From the NCBI GenBank assembly GCA_964546015.1, contig CAZJHO010000001.1:309411-373410 (forward strand): a stretch of DNA of 64,000 bases, written 5' to 3'. Below are positions 45,820 to 54,087 of this stretch, one piece after another; positions within the stretch are counted from its first letter, which is position 1, and each line of letters begins with the position of its first letter. The stretch is from JAFGVL01 sp964546015 (GTDB lineage: Bacteria > Bacteroidota > Bacteroidia > Bacteroidales > Paludibacteraceae). Made by a program: the position numbers and the translations under genes. The notes under the pieces are model-generated. The model saw only the letters and a list, made by a program, of their open reading frames with translations. It made no database searches and was not told the origin of the DNA.

Positions 45820-48669
45820 ATGAAGAAAAAAAAATTACAAAAAATGGTGCTAACCTTGGTTGTTAGTTTAGTAGTTATAGGTGCAAATGCACAAAAAGGA
45901 AGCACGATATTAGGAAATTACAGTTTTTCTGTTTCAGATCTAAATACTACTCCTAGCGTTATATCTAATGCAGGAACTGAAACTGGAGTGAATTTAAATA
46001 TATCCAGTCCGACATCTGTTGCTGCTCGTTCAAAACAGGGGTATTCGTATGCAATGAAATGTTCCGGGATAGAGTTATCAGGCAATCTATCAAGCATCGG
46101 ATCTTTCGAAATGGCTATACAAAATGGAAGTAGTGGAAACACTGCAACATATACAGTGCAAGTATGGGATGGAGCAAACTGGATAACTACCGAAACATTT
46201 ACCCTTGCCGGAAATGCTGATGCCATGTTTACACCTCAATCTGTCATAACCAAAAGTGCTGCAAAAATAAAAGTAAGCAGTTCCAATTCATCTTGGTTTT
46301 ATGGATTAAAAGTGTATAACAACACCAACAGCGATGGAGCACCGGCCTTTGTTTCTGTCAGTCCGGAAGAAAGCTCGAACCTTCCGGCTGATGGTTCTAT
46401 CAGCGTAAAGTTCGACGAATTGGTAAAAATAGGTTCAGGTGCACCTACACTTGGTAATGCTGTGATTTCGTCTGTAGAATATAAAGGAAATACAATGGTA
46501 ATTAATTATACAAACTTTACCGATGCAACTAATCCGTTGTATATTCCGGCGGCAAGTGTTACCGATTATAATGGAACGGCTTTAGCAACTAATATTACAA
46601 AAACATATATCATAGATAACACAGCACCAGTGTTCGAATCTATTGTTCCTAATGAAGGGTCAATCATCCATGTACAAGACCTTGGAGAAGATGCGCGTAA
46701 GATAAAGCTTACTTTTAACGAAGATATTCAGATGAGTGATGTAGGAACTATTACTTTCAATGGAGCTATAGTGACTCCTTCGGTATCAGGTAATGTTTTA
46801 ACTATCAGCTATGCCGGATTACCGTACAGTTCAACTAATACTTTGACTATTCCTCATTCGTTTATTGAGGATATTTCTGGTAATAGATGGCAAGATGGTA
46901 TTGGTGATTTTACTGCAGATTTTATTACAGGAGCTCGTGATAATACGCCTCCTGTGCTTAATGCGCAATCGGTTTCAGATGGTTCTACTCAACCAATAGG
47001 TGGTAGTATTTATTTTACATTTGATGAGATAATACAGGTGGCTGCCCAAACAGCAACCATTAATGGGCAAGCAGCAACATTATCAAATAATGGCAAAGTG
47101 ATAGGATTGAACTATACTAATCTTCCGTATTCAACTGAAATTCAGGTTATTATACCTTCCGGTTGTATTGCCGATACTTGTAGCAACTCTTATGCCGGTA
47201 CATCATTTAGTTTTAATACAAATACAAAATCTAACAAAGCATTTGATTACATAGTAGCCAAAGATGCTACAGGCGATTATTTGACTATACAAGAAGCTAT
47301 TAACGCTGCAAGCGGTACAAGCAGAACATTTATTTATATAAAAAATGGAGTTTATAGTGAGAAACTTTTTGTAAGTAAAGATAAAATAAGTCTTATTGGT
47401 GAAAGTGTTGATGGTGTGATTATTACTTGGAACGAATGTTCTTCTACTTCCACCTTACAACCAAATACTGGCATTACAAATACCGGCACGGATGCTTCAT
47501 ATACCATGTTGATCAAAGGAAATGATTTTTATGGAGAAAACTTTACCGTCCGCAATGATTATGACTATATTTATGGTTCGGATGCCAATAAACAAGCTGT
47601 AGCTGTCGAACATATCACAGGAGATAGACATGTACTCAAAAATGTAAAGATGTTTGGTTTTCAAGATACTTACTATCCAAAATCAGCTAATACTCGTCAA
47701 TATTTGAAAGACTGCTATATTTTAGGCGGAACTGACTTTATATTCGGTAGTGGTACTTGCTTTATAGATAATTCTACTATTGATTGCTTCCCTGGAGGAC
47801 AATATATCACTGCCGCTTCGGATACACAAAAAGAATTTGGTATAGTTTTAAACAATTGTTCAGTACAAAGTAAAGATACAATTATTGTTGGAGGAACATT
47901 ACGCCAATTTTATTTAGGTCGTCCATGGAAGGCTCCTGCTAAAACATCTTTTATCAACTGCAAATTTGAAAATGGATTAATTCAATCTGCAGGTTGGTCA
48001 ATATGGTCAGGTACAGATAATCATTTATCTGCCGTATATAATGAATACAATAGCACAATCATTGGTGGCGGAAATGTAGATTATAACAATCGTGTGTCTT
48101 GGTCGTCTGTCTTAACAAACTCGGAAGTACTTCGCTACAATGTAGATAATGTTTTCAATTACGGACTTGCCGGAACATGGAACCCAATCCCCTATTTGAC
48201 AGAACCTTCTGCCCCGGCAGCTGTAAGTGTTGATGCTGGTTCTATTACATGGGATGAATCTGATTTTGCAGTAGGATATTTAGTATTTAAAGATGGCGTA
48301 TTGCTCGGTTATACAACAACAAACTCTTATACCGATGCCGGATCTATAGGAACAGAAGTCTATTCAGTTAAAGCATATAACGAATATGGTGCTTTAAGTG
48401 CAGCAGCAAGTTCTTCTCCTGCCGGCAATAATAGGATCACTGTCAACAAAGATTTTTTGAAATCAACATTGGTAAAAGATGAAATCCAATTACAAAATGC
48501 GGATGAAGTTACAAAAGTAACTGTCTTTGATTTTGGATTCAGAAAAGTATTTTTTGTGAAAGTATCTTCTTCAACTATTTCGATAAGTTCACTTCCTGTT
48601 GGTGTTTACTTCGTAATGGGTGAAATGAAATCAGGAGAAAGAATGATTTCTAAGATTGTAAAACAATAA
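45820..48669 (+). CDS. Pectin methylesterase (CE8) with T9SS sorting domain
   Basis: 949 residues. Signal peptide (1-24), a beta-rich N-terminal domain, three Big_5/SbsA-like Ig domains (about 177-465), the CE8 beta-helix (about 480-790), a fibronectin-III-like domain and a C-terminal type A sorting segment (VTVFDFGFRKVFF to IVKQ). Catalytic residues are intact: Asp616 (GFQDTYY), Asp639 (GGTDFIFGSG) and Arg701 (LGRPWKAP). De-esterifies pectin outside the cell, giving substrate for pectate lyases such as the PL10 gene. Monocistronic with its own terminator. Confidence 0.92.
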   Translation: MKKKKLQKMVLTLVVSLVVIGANAQKGSTILGNYSFSVSDLNTTPSVISNAGTETGVNLNISSPTSVAARSKQGYSYAMKCSGIELSGNLSSIGSFEMAIQNGSSGNTATYTVQVWDGANWITTETFTLAGNADAMFTPQSVITKSAAKIKVSSSNSSWFYGLKVYNNTNSDGAPAFVSVSPEESSNLPADGSISVKFDELVKIGSGAPTLGNAVISSVEYKGNTMVINYTNFTDATNPLYIPAASVTDYNGTALATNITKTYIIDNTAPVFESIVPNEGSIIHVQDLGEDARKIKLTFNEDIQMSDVGTITFNGAIVTPSVSGNVLTISYAGLPYSSTNTLTIPHSFIEDISGNRWQDGIGDFTADFITGARDNTPPVLNAQSVSDGSTQPIGGSIYFTFDEIIQVAAQTATINGQAATLSNNGKVIGLNYTNLPYSTEIQVIIPSGCIADTCSNSYAGTSFSFNTNTKSNKAFDYIVAKDATGDYLTIQEAINAASGTSRTFIYIKNGVYSEKLFVSKDKISLIGESVDGVIITWNECSSTSTLQPNTGITNTGTDASYTMLIKGNDFYGENFTVRNDYDYIYGSDANKQAVAVEHITGDRHVLKNVKMFGFQDTYYPKSANTRQYLKDCYILGGTDFIFGSGTCFIDNSTIDCFPGGQYITAASDTQKEFGIVLNNCSVQSKDTIIVGGTLRQFYLGRPWKAPAKTSFINCKFENGLIQSAGWSIWSGTDNHLSAVYNEYNSTIIGGGNVDYNNRVSWSSVLTNSEVLRYNVDNVFNYGLAGTWNPIPYLTEPSAPAAVSVDAGSITWDESDFAVGYLVFKDGVLLGYTTTNSYTDAGSIGTEVYSVKAYNEYGALSAAASSSPAGNNRITVNKDFLKSTLVKDEIQLQNADEVTKVTVFDFGFRKVFFVKVSSSTISISSLPVGVYFVMGEMKSGERMISKIVKQ

Positions 48670-48690
48670 GAAAGAATAATGACAAAATAG

Positions 48691-48721
48691 AAATGGCTGC
48701 TCCATCAGGGCAGCCATTTTT
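48691..48721 (+). terminator. Terminator of pectin methylesterase
   Basis: AAATGGCTGC paired with GCAGCCATTT around an 8-base loop, followed by T; 21 bases after the stop. Confidence 0.85.
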
Positions 48722-48743
48722 ACGAAACAGACAAAAAACTATT

Positions 48744-50222
48744 TTATCCTACAATCTTTTTCATAGCTGTCATTGCTGCACGCAATTCCTCGCCAATATA
48801 TTCAATTGGGTGATTGCGGATTTCTTGATTTACAGCGATCAATAATTGATTGTCTACACCGTTTCCTTTGCCTTCGCCATAAGGTTTACCGATAACATCG
48901 GTATCGATTTTTTTCATAAAGTCAGCCAAAAGCGGTTTACAAGCGTGGTCGAACAGGTAGCAACCATACTCGGCTGTATCCGAAATAACGCGGTTCATTT
49001 CGTATAACTTTTTGCGGGCAATGGTATTGGCAATAAGCGGTGTTTCGTGAAGTGATTCGTAATAAGCTGATTCTTCTTTGATACCTGCGTCGGTCATCGT
49101 TTCGAATGCTAATTCTACCCCAGCTTTTACCATAGCAATCATTAATATACCGTTGTCAAAGTATTCTTGCTCAAAGATTTCCATAGTCCCGGCGGGCGTT
49201 TTTTCAAATGCTGTTTCGCCGGTGGCTTTGCGCCATGTAAGCAGGTTGATGTCGTCATTAGCCCAGTCTTTCATCATGGTTGATGAGAATTCACCCGACA
49301 TAATATCGTCCATATGTTTTTCGAACAACGGACGCATAATATTTTTTAATTCTTCAGCTAATCCGAATGCTTTGATTTTAGCAGTGTTCGATAAGCGATC
49401 CATCATGTTGGTGATACCGCCATGTTTTAAAGCTTCGGTAATGGTTTCCCAACCATATTGAACAAGTTTTGAAGCGTAGCCGGGATCAATTCCTTTTTCA
49501 ATCATTTTGTCGAAGCAAAGGATAGAACCGGTTTGCAACATACCGCAAAGGATAGTTTGCTCACCCATTAAGTCCGATTTTACCTCGGCAACGAATGATG
49601 AATGCAAACACCCTGCACGATCTCCTCCTGTGGCTACGGCGTAGGCTTTTGCATAATCCCAACCTTTTCCTTCAGGATCATTTTCGGGATGAACAGCAAG
49701 CAGTGTCGGTACACCGAAACCACGCACATACTCGGCACGCACTTCTGATCCCGGACATTTTGGAGCCACCATAATTACGGTAATATCTTTGCGGATTTGC
49801 ATCCCTTCTTCTACGATGTTGAATCCGTGAGAGTAGGAGAGGGTAGAGCCTTTTTTCATCAGTGGCATTACGGCTGCAATAACCGATGAGTGTTGTTTGT
49901 CCGGAGTAAGATTAATAACTAAATCGGCTGTAGGGATCAGTTCTTCGTAAGTGCCTACTTTAAAACCGTTTTCAGTAGCATTCATGTACGAAGCGCGTTT
50001 TTGCTCAATAGCCTCTTTGCGCAATGCGTACGAAATATCCAAACCGGAATCACGCATATTCAAACCTTGGTTTAAACCTTGTGCACCACAGCCTACAATA
50101 ACGATTTTTTTTCCTTTCAAAGCGTCAACGCCGTTAGCAAATTCGCTTTTATCCATAAACTCGCAAACGCCGAGTTGAAGGAGTTGCTCTCTTAATGAAA
50201 GCGTGTTAAAATAATTGCTCAT
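48744..50222 (-). CDS. ilvC: Ketol-acid reductoisomerase, class II
   Basis: 492 residues, the long form with a duplicated C-terminal knot domain. Second step of valine and isoleucine synthesis. NADPH motif VIVGCGAQGLNQGLNMRDSG, then YALRKEAI, KCPGSEVRAEYVRG and GEQTILCGMLQTG, EFSSTMMKDW. No other ilv genes are nearby, an isolated position. Upstream 77 bases show no clear promoter. Confidence 0.96.
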   Translation of the reverse strand: MSNYFNTLSLREQLLQLGVCEFMDKSEFANGVDALKGKKIVIVGCGAQGLNQGLNMRDSGLDISYALRKEAIEQKRASYMNATENGFKVGTYEELIPTADLVINLTPDKQHSSVIAAVMPLMKKGSTLSYSHGFNIVEEGMQIRKDITVIMVAPKCPGSEVRAEYVRGFGVPTLLAVHPENDPEGKGWDYAKAYAVATGGDRAGCLHSSFVAEVKSDLMGEQTILCGMLQTGSILCFDKMIEKGIDPGYASKLVQYGWETITEALKHGGITNMMDRLSNTAKIKAFGLAEELKNIMRPLFEKHMDDIMSGEFSSTMMKDWANDDINLLTWRKATGETAFEKTPAGTMEIFEQEYFDNGILMIAMVKAGVELAFETMTDAGIKEESAYYESLHETPLIANTIARKKLYEMNRVISDTAEYGCYLFDHACKPLLADFMKKIDTDVIGKPYGEGKGNGVDNQLLIAVNQEIRNHPIEYIGEELRAAMTAMKKIVG

Positions 50223-50299
50223 GTTTTTTTAATTTATTATTAATAATATTTTTAGTGTGTGATCGCGTAGTCAATTTTTTCGTTTTCCACTTTCAATTT

Positions 50300-50698
50300 T
50301 TAATTGATTAAGTGTTCTTCCAATTGTTTTTTAATATGTTCCGGAATCGGAGTTGTTTGTTTGGTGTTGAAATCAAAATGAACCAACACAGCTTCACCTT
50401 TGGTACACAACTTGCCATTTTGCCAAGCCTCGTGCATAGTGGTGAAGGATTTATTCCCAATGTATGATACATAGCTGCGGATTTCGACATCGTATTGTAT
50501 GCTTAATTCATGCAGAAAATCGAAATTGATATGTGCAATAATAAGCGGCCATGTTTTTAAATCGATTTTCAAATCGGGTTGGAATATACGGAAAAAGGGA
50601 TTCCGAGCCAACTCAAACCAAACGGGCAATACAGTATTATTTATGTGCCCAAGAGCATCAACATCGCCGAAGCGTGGGGTAACAGTGGTTGTGAACAT
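50300..50698 (-). CDS. Acyl-CoA thioesterase (4HBT hotdog family)
   Basis: 132-residue single hotdog domain. FTTTVTPRFGDVDALGHINNTVLPVWFELARNPFF is the 4HBT/YbgC-type active-site strand with the conserved Asp in GDVDALGHINN. Cleaves acyl- or hydroxybenzoyl-CoA thioesters; the substrate is not predictable. A perfect 20-base palindrome sits 8 bases upstream of the start. Confidence 0.9.
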   Translation of the reverse strand: MFTTTVTPRFGDVDALGHINNTVLPVWFELARNPFFRIFQPDLKIDLKTWPLIIAHINFDFLHELSIQYDVEIRSYVSYIGNKSFTTMHEAWQNGKLCTKGEAVLVHFDFNTKQTTPIPEHIKKQLEEHLIN

Positions 50699-50705
50699 AA
50701 TTCAA

Positions 50706-50725
50706 AATTTGCTAATTAGCAAATT
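50706..50725. promoter_or_regulatory. 20-base palindrome upstream of thioesterase gene
   Basis: AATTTGCTAATTAGCAAATT is a perfect dyad beginning 8 bases before the thioesterase start codon. No standard -7 box is seen with it. It could be an operator or a 5' UTR hairpin. Confidence 0.45.
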
Positions 50726-50781
50726 GATTTTGCAAAGAAACAATATATTATTCAAATAAGAATTATACTTACCCATAAAAT

Positions 50782-51669
50782 TTAGGTACTTTTCATGGAT
50801 TCTGTTCTGAAGGCAAGAGGTGTTTTTCCTGTTGCTTTCTTAAAAAACTTTGTAAAATAAGATTGATCCGAGAAATTTAATTGATTGGCAATTTCGGTGA
50901 CTGACAGATTGGTGTGGGTAAGAAGTCGTTTTGTTTCAAGTATTTGCTTTTCTTGTGTGATGACGGTTGCTGTTTTGCCTGTTAATTGTTTGATCGTTTG
51001 TGTGAGATGATTAGGAGTAATAGCAAGCCTTGAAGCATATTCGTTTACCGAAAGATTTTTTTGGTAGTTTTCCTCCAATAGTTGAAAGAATCGTTTTACC
51101 AGAATATGTCCTTTTCCTTTGGCAATCATCGTGTTGTCCACATGGTAGAGTGAGTTGGTGTATTGTAAAATAACATCAAGGAGAGAACCAAGCAGAGGCG
51201 GAGAGAAGCCTTTCGGATTTTCGATTTCGGCGATAGCTTGTTTAAAAATATGGCTTAGAAATTCAACTTCCTTTGTATTAGCAAGTTGCAAAGGAGGGTT
51301 ATTTTGCTTTACAGTAAAAAAAAACGGAAACTCGAGCAACTGATTTTGATTGTTTTGGTTATACAGGTAAAAGTCGGCGGTGAAAGTAAAAATGTATCCT
51401 TCTATATCTTCGGAAAGCTCAATGCGGTGCGCTTGTCCTGGCGACATAAAAAACACGCAAGGTGGTTTTACTTCATACACATTGCTGTCGATAATATGTC
51501 TGCCTGAACCTTTTTGCAAAAACAACACCTCAAAAAAATCGTGCCGGTGTGGATACTCTACTTCAAAATGCCGATTTGCATCGAATACCTCTACCTGAAA
51601 TTGACGATCAAGTTGTTTATTACTAAAGTTTTGCAGGGAATAAGTAGGTATGGATAAATTATTTTTCAT
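50782..51669 (-). CDS. AraC-family transcriptional regulator
   Basis: 295 residues. N-terminal cupin sensor (HFEVEYPHRHDFFEVLFLQKGSGRHIID) and C-terminal double helix-turn-helix (about 190-290: NLSVNEYASRLAITPNHLTQTIKQLTGKT and TNLSVTEIANQLNFSDQSYFTKFFKKATGKTPLAFR). The frame extends to 51756 into the GH43 gene; ATG 51669, 10 bases after the GH43 stop, is chosen. Likely controls the GH43 gene it follows, in response to a sugar. Confidence 0.9.
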   Translation of the reverse strand: MKNNLSIPTYSLQNFSNKQLDRQFQVEVFDANRHFEVEYPHRHDFFEVLFLQKGSGRHIIDSNVYEVKPPCVFFMSPGQAHRIELSEDIEGYIFTFTADFYLYNQNNQNQLLEFPFFFTVKQNNPPLQLANTKEVEFLSHIFKQAIAEIENPKGFSPPLLGSLLDVILQYTNSLYHVDNTMIAKGKGHILVKRFFQLLEENYQKNLSVNEYASRLAITPNHLTQTIKQLTGKTATVITQEKQILETKRLLTHTNLSVTEIANQLNFSDQSYFTKFFKKATGKTPLAFRTESMKST

Positions 51670-51679
51670 AAATAAAAGT

Positions 51680-53278
51680 TTATTCTTCAACAATTCGTAT
51701 CCAGTCCACATCTGCATATCCGCCATCATTCGATTTTTTAGGGCGTTGGCACACATAGCCTATTTTAGCTCCGATCCATCTGCCGGGTTTGGCTTTGAAC
51801 TCGCCGCCAATAGAAATATAGATTTTATCGTCTAAACTATAATAAAATTTACATTTTCCACCTTTGATTACTTGTATGCGTAAATACAGTTCTTTATCCG
51901 ATAGATTAACACTTTCGTTTACTTCTTCGGGGCTACCTTTGTGTGCTTTTAGGCATTTACTTTGTTTAAGCACCAAACCATCGCCTGTATTTTCGATACT
52001 TAATGTAGCATAATCTTCGCCCATCACTACAAAGCTGAAGCGTTCTCCTTTATAGCGCCTGTCAGGAGTGAAAGTTACTTTGGTCGTAGCTGTAAATCTG
52101 GGAGCAGGGAACTTTTGTAGTAATAAATTAGGTACATTCCATAGATTTTTTACACTATCGGTAAATACAGAATATAATCTTAGTCGACTATTGGCAGCAT
52201 CGCAAAAACTCCATACGATTTGCGGGTTGGCGTGCCATTGCCATTGTAATCCAAGATTTATGGTGTTAAATTCGTCGCTTGTTTCGAGCGCTTTAATAGG
52301 ATAGGTTTTACCTACATTAGGTTTACGATAGGTGAGTACGGGTTGTCCGCATCCATTGCCGTTATGGTCTTCACCAATTACAGGCCATTCGTTTTTCCAA
52401 ACCATCGGTTGCAGGTGCTCTACACGCCCGTATTCTTCCAAATCCTGAAAATGAATAAACCAGTCTTCACCTTTAGGAGTATCCACCCAAGCCCCTTGAT
52501 GAGGCCCATTTATAGAAGTATTACCTTGAGCCATTACTATTTTTTCTTCATAAGGTCCCCAAATATTTTTAGAGCGAAGCACTAGTTGCCAACCTGTTTT
52601 TACGCCACCAGCCGGAGCGAAAATGTAATAATATCCATTTCGTTTGTAAAGTTTGGTACCTTCTACGGTTGGGTTTCTTTCGTGTCCATCGTAAATAATT
52701 TTGGATTCGCCAATGGCATGCGTACCGTCAGCCGAAAGGCGGCTTATGGCCAAGATACTTTTATTACCTGCACGACTCCCTGCAAAACCATGAGAAAGGT
52801 AGGCGTTGCCGTCTTCATCCCAAAACGGACAACAATCAATTAGTCCGACACCTTCTTTTACTAATACAGGTTTACTCCATTCACCATAGGGATTTTTTGT
52901 TTTTACCATAAAAAATCCAAAATCGGGATCACCCCAATAAATATAGTATTCGCCTTTGTGGTAGCGGATAGCAGGAGCCCAGACACCATTGCCATGTTGA
53001 GGTTTGTTATAAACAGCGGTCGGTTCTTGTTTAGGCAAAGCATAGTTTACCAATTCCCAATTCACCAAGTCGTTAGAATGCAAAATCGGTAATCCGGGTA
53101 TGCAATTAAAGCTCGAAGCGGTCATATAATAATCGTTACCCACACGACAAACATCAGGATCGGAATAGTCGGCATAAAGTATCGGGTTGCGATAAGTACC
53201 GTTGCCAAGGTCGGCTGTCCAAGCAAAGAGAGAAAAGCTACCAAAACCGAGCAGGAGAGTTGCTAGTATTTTTTTCAT
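51680..53278 (-). CDS. Glycoside hydrolase family 43
   Basis: 532 residues, signal peptide (1-21). Five-bladed propeller with GH43 residues: general base Asp40 (YADYSDPDV), pKa modulator Asp148 (GLIDCCPFWDEDG) and acid Glu206 (NPTVEGTKLY). The C-terminal 200 residues form a beta-sandwich of the XynB_C type. Probably a beta-xylosidase or alpha-L-arabinofuranosidase acting on plant side chains; no T9SS tail, so likely periplasmic. TACCTTTG at 53304-53311 on the minus strand is a candidate -7 box. Confidence 0.9.
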   Translation of the reverse strand: MKKILATLLLGFGSFSLFAWTADLGNGTYRNPILYADYSDPDVCRVGNDYYMTASSFNCIPGLPILHSNDLVNWELVNYALPKQEPTAVYNKPQHGNGVWAPAIRYHKGEYYIYWGDPDFGFFMVKTKNPYGEWSKPVLVKEGVGLIDCCPFWDEDGNAYLSHGFAGSRAGNKSILAISRLSADGTHAIGESKIIYDGHERNPTVEGTKLYKRNGYYYIFAPAGGVKTGWQLVLRSKNIWGPYEEKIVMAQGNTSINGPHQGAWVDTPKGEDWFIHFQDLEEYGRVEHLQPMVWKNEWPVIGEDHNGNGCGQPVLTYRKPNVGKTYPIKALETSDEFNTINLGLQWQWHANPQIVWSFCDAANSRLRLYSVFTDSVKNLWNVPNLLLQKFPAPRFTATTKVTFTPDRRYKGERFSFVVMGEDYATLSIENTGDGLVLKQSKCLKAHKGSPEEVNESVNLSDKELYLRIQVIKGGKCKFYYSLDDKIYISIGGEFKAKPGRWIGAKIGYVCQRPKKSNDGGYADVDWIRIVEE

Positions 53279-53303
53279 TAATCGTAAATTTAAAAATGAA
53301 AAA

Positions 53304-53311
53304 CAAAGGTA
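53304..53311 (-). promoter_or_regulatory. Candidate -7 box for GH43-araC
   Basis: Minus strand TACCTTTG, 26 bases before the GH43 start. -33 is GC-rich and not consensus, which would fit a promoter that needs an activator such as the AraC protein. Confidence 0.5.
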
Positions 53312-53357
53312 TTAAATAAATATGAAAGAACGGGACGCGTAGTATCAGGCAAATGTT

Positions 53358-53365
53358 TATTTTTG
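53358..53365 (+). promoter_or_regulatory. Candidate -7 box for DUF554 gene
   Basis: TATTTTTG ending 21 bases before ATG 53387; it rules out the TTG start at 53363. Confidence 0.5.
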
Positions 53366-53386
53366 TGTTTGAAAAATAGATATAAT

Positions 53387-54070
53387 ATGATAGGTACATT
53401 AGTGAATACAGCAACAGTTTTGGTGGGGAGTACACTGGGTTGCTTGTTTAAAAAGAATTTCCCCGAAAAGTATAAAACCGTTTTTTTTCAGATAATAGGA
53501 TTGTTTACTATTTATTTGGGAATAAAAATGACATTGAACATACAATCTCCGTTGGCGGTTGTCTTTTGTCTGATTTTGGGGACCTTTACCGGCGAGTGGC
53601 TTGATCTTGACGGAAAATCGCAAAAAATAAGTGATAGGCTAAAAAAACAGTTTAACTTAAAAAATGAAAAATTTACAGAAGGATTTGTTTCCGGATTTTT
53701 ATTGTTTTGTATGGGTTCGATGTCGATACTTGGAGCTATTGAAGAAGGATTTGGAAAGACATCCGATTTATTGTTGACAAAATCTATCATGGACGGTTTC
53801 TCGTCGATGATGTTGGCTTCTGCTTTGGGTGTTGGAGTAATGTTTTCTGCTTTGGCAGTATTCGGATTTCAGGGTGGAATTACTCTCCTTGTTTGGTTGA
53901 TAGGAAAAAATATCCCTATTGAGTTCATTTCAGAAATTACCGGAATAGGAGGTATTATTATGCTGGGGTTAGGTATTAATCTGATGCAGATAAAAAATAT
54001 TAAAGTGATAAATATGTTGCCTTCACTGGTGTTTATTTGTGTGTATGTAGGAGTCAGTTTGTGGTTGTAG
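53387..54070 (+). CDS. DUF554 membrane protein (YdfK/YqgA type)
   Basis: 227 residues with about six hydrophobic segments. MIGTLVNTATVLVGSTLGCLFKK, IGLFTIYLGIKMTL and FCMGSMSILGAIEEG are DUF554 signatures. Thought to be a transporter-like inner-membrane protein of unknown substrate. The M6 protease follows after 17 bases and may be read through from it. Confidence 0.9.
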   Translation: MIGTLVNTATVLVGSTLGCLFKKNFPEKYKTVFFQIIGLFTIYLGIKMTLNIQSPLAVVFCLILGTFTGEWLDLDGKSQKISDRLKKQFNLKNEKFTEGFVSGFLLFCMGSMSILGAIEEGFGKTSDLLLTKSIMDGFSSMMLASALGVGVMFSALAVFGFQGGITLLVWLIGKNIPIEFISEITGIGGIIMLGLGINLMQIKNIKVINMLPSLVFICVYVGVSLWL

Positions 54071-54087
54071 GTTTGAAGTTGTAAAAG

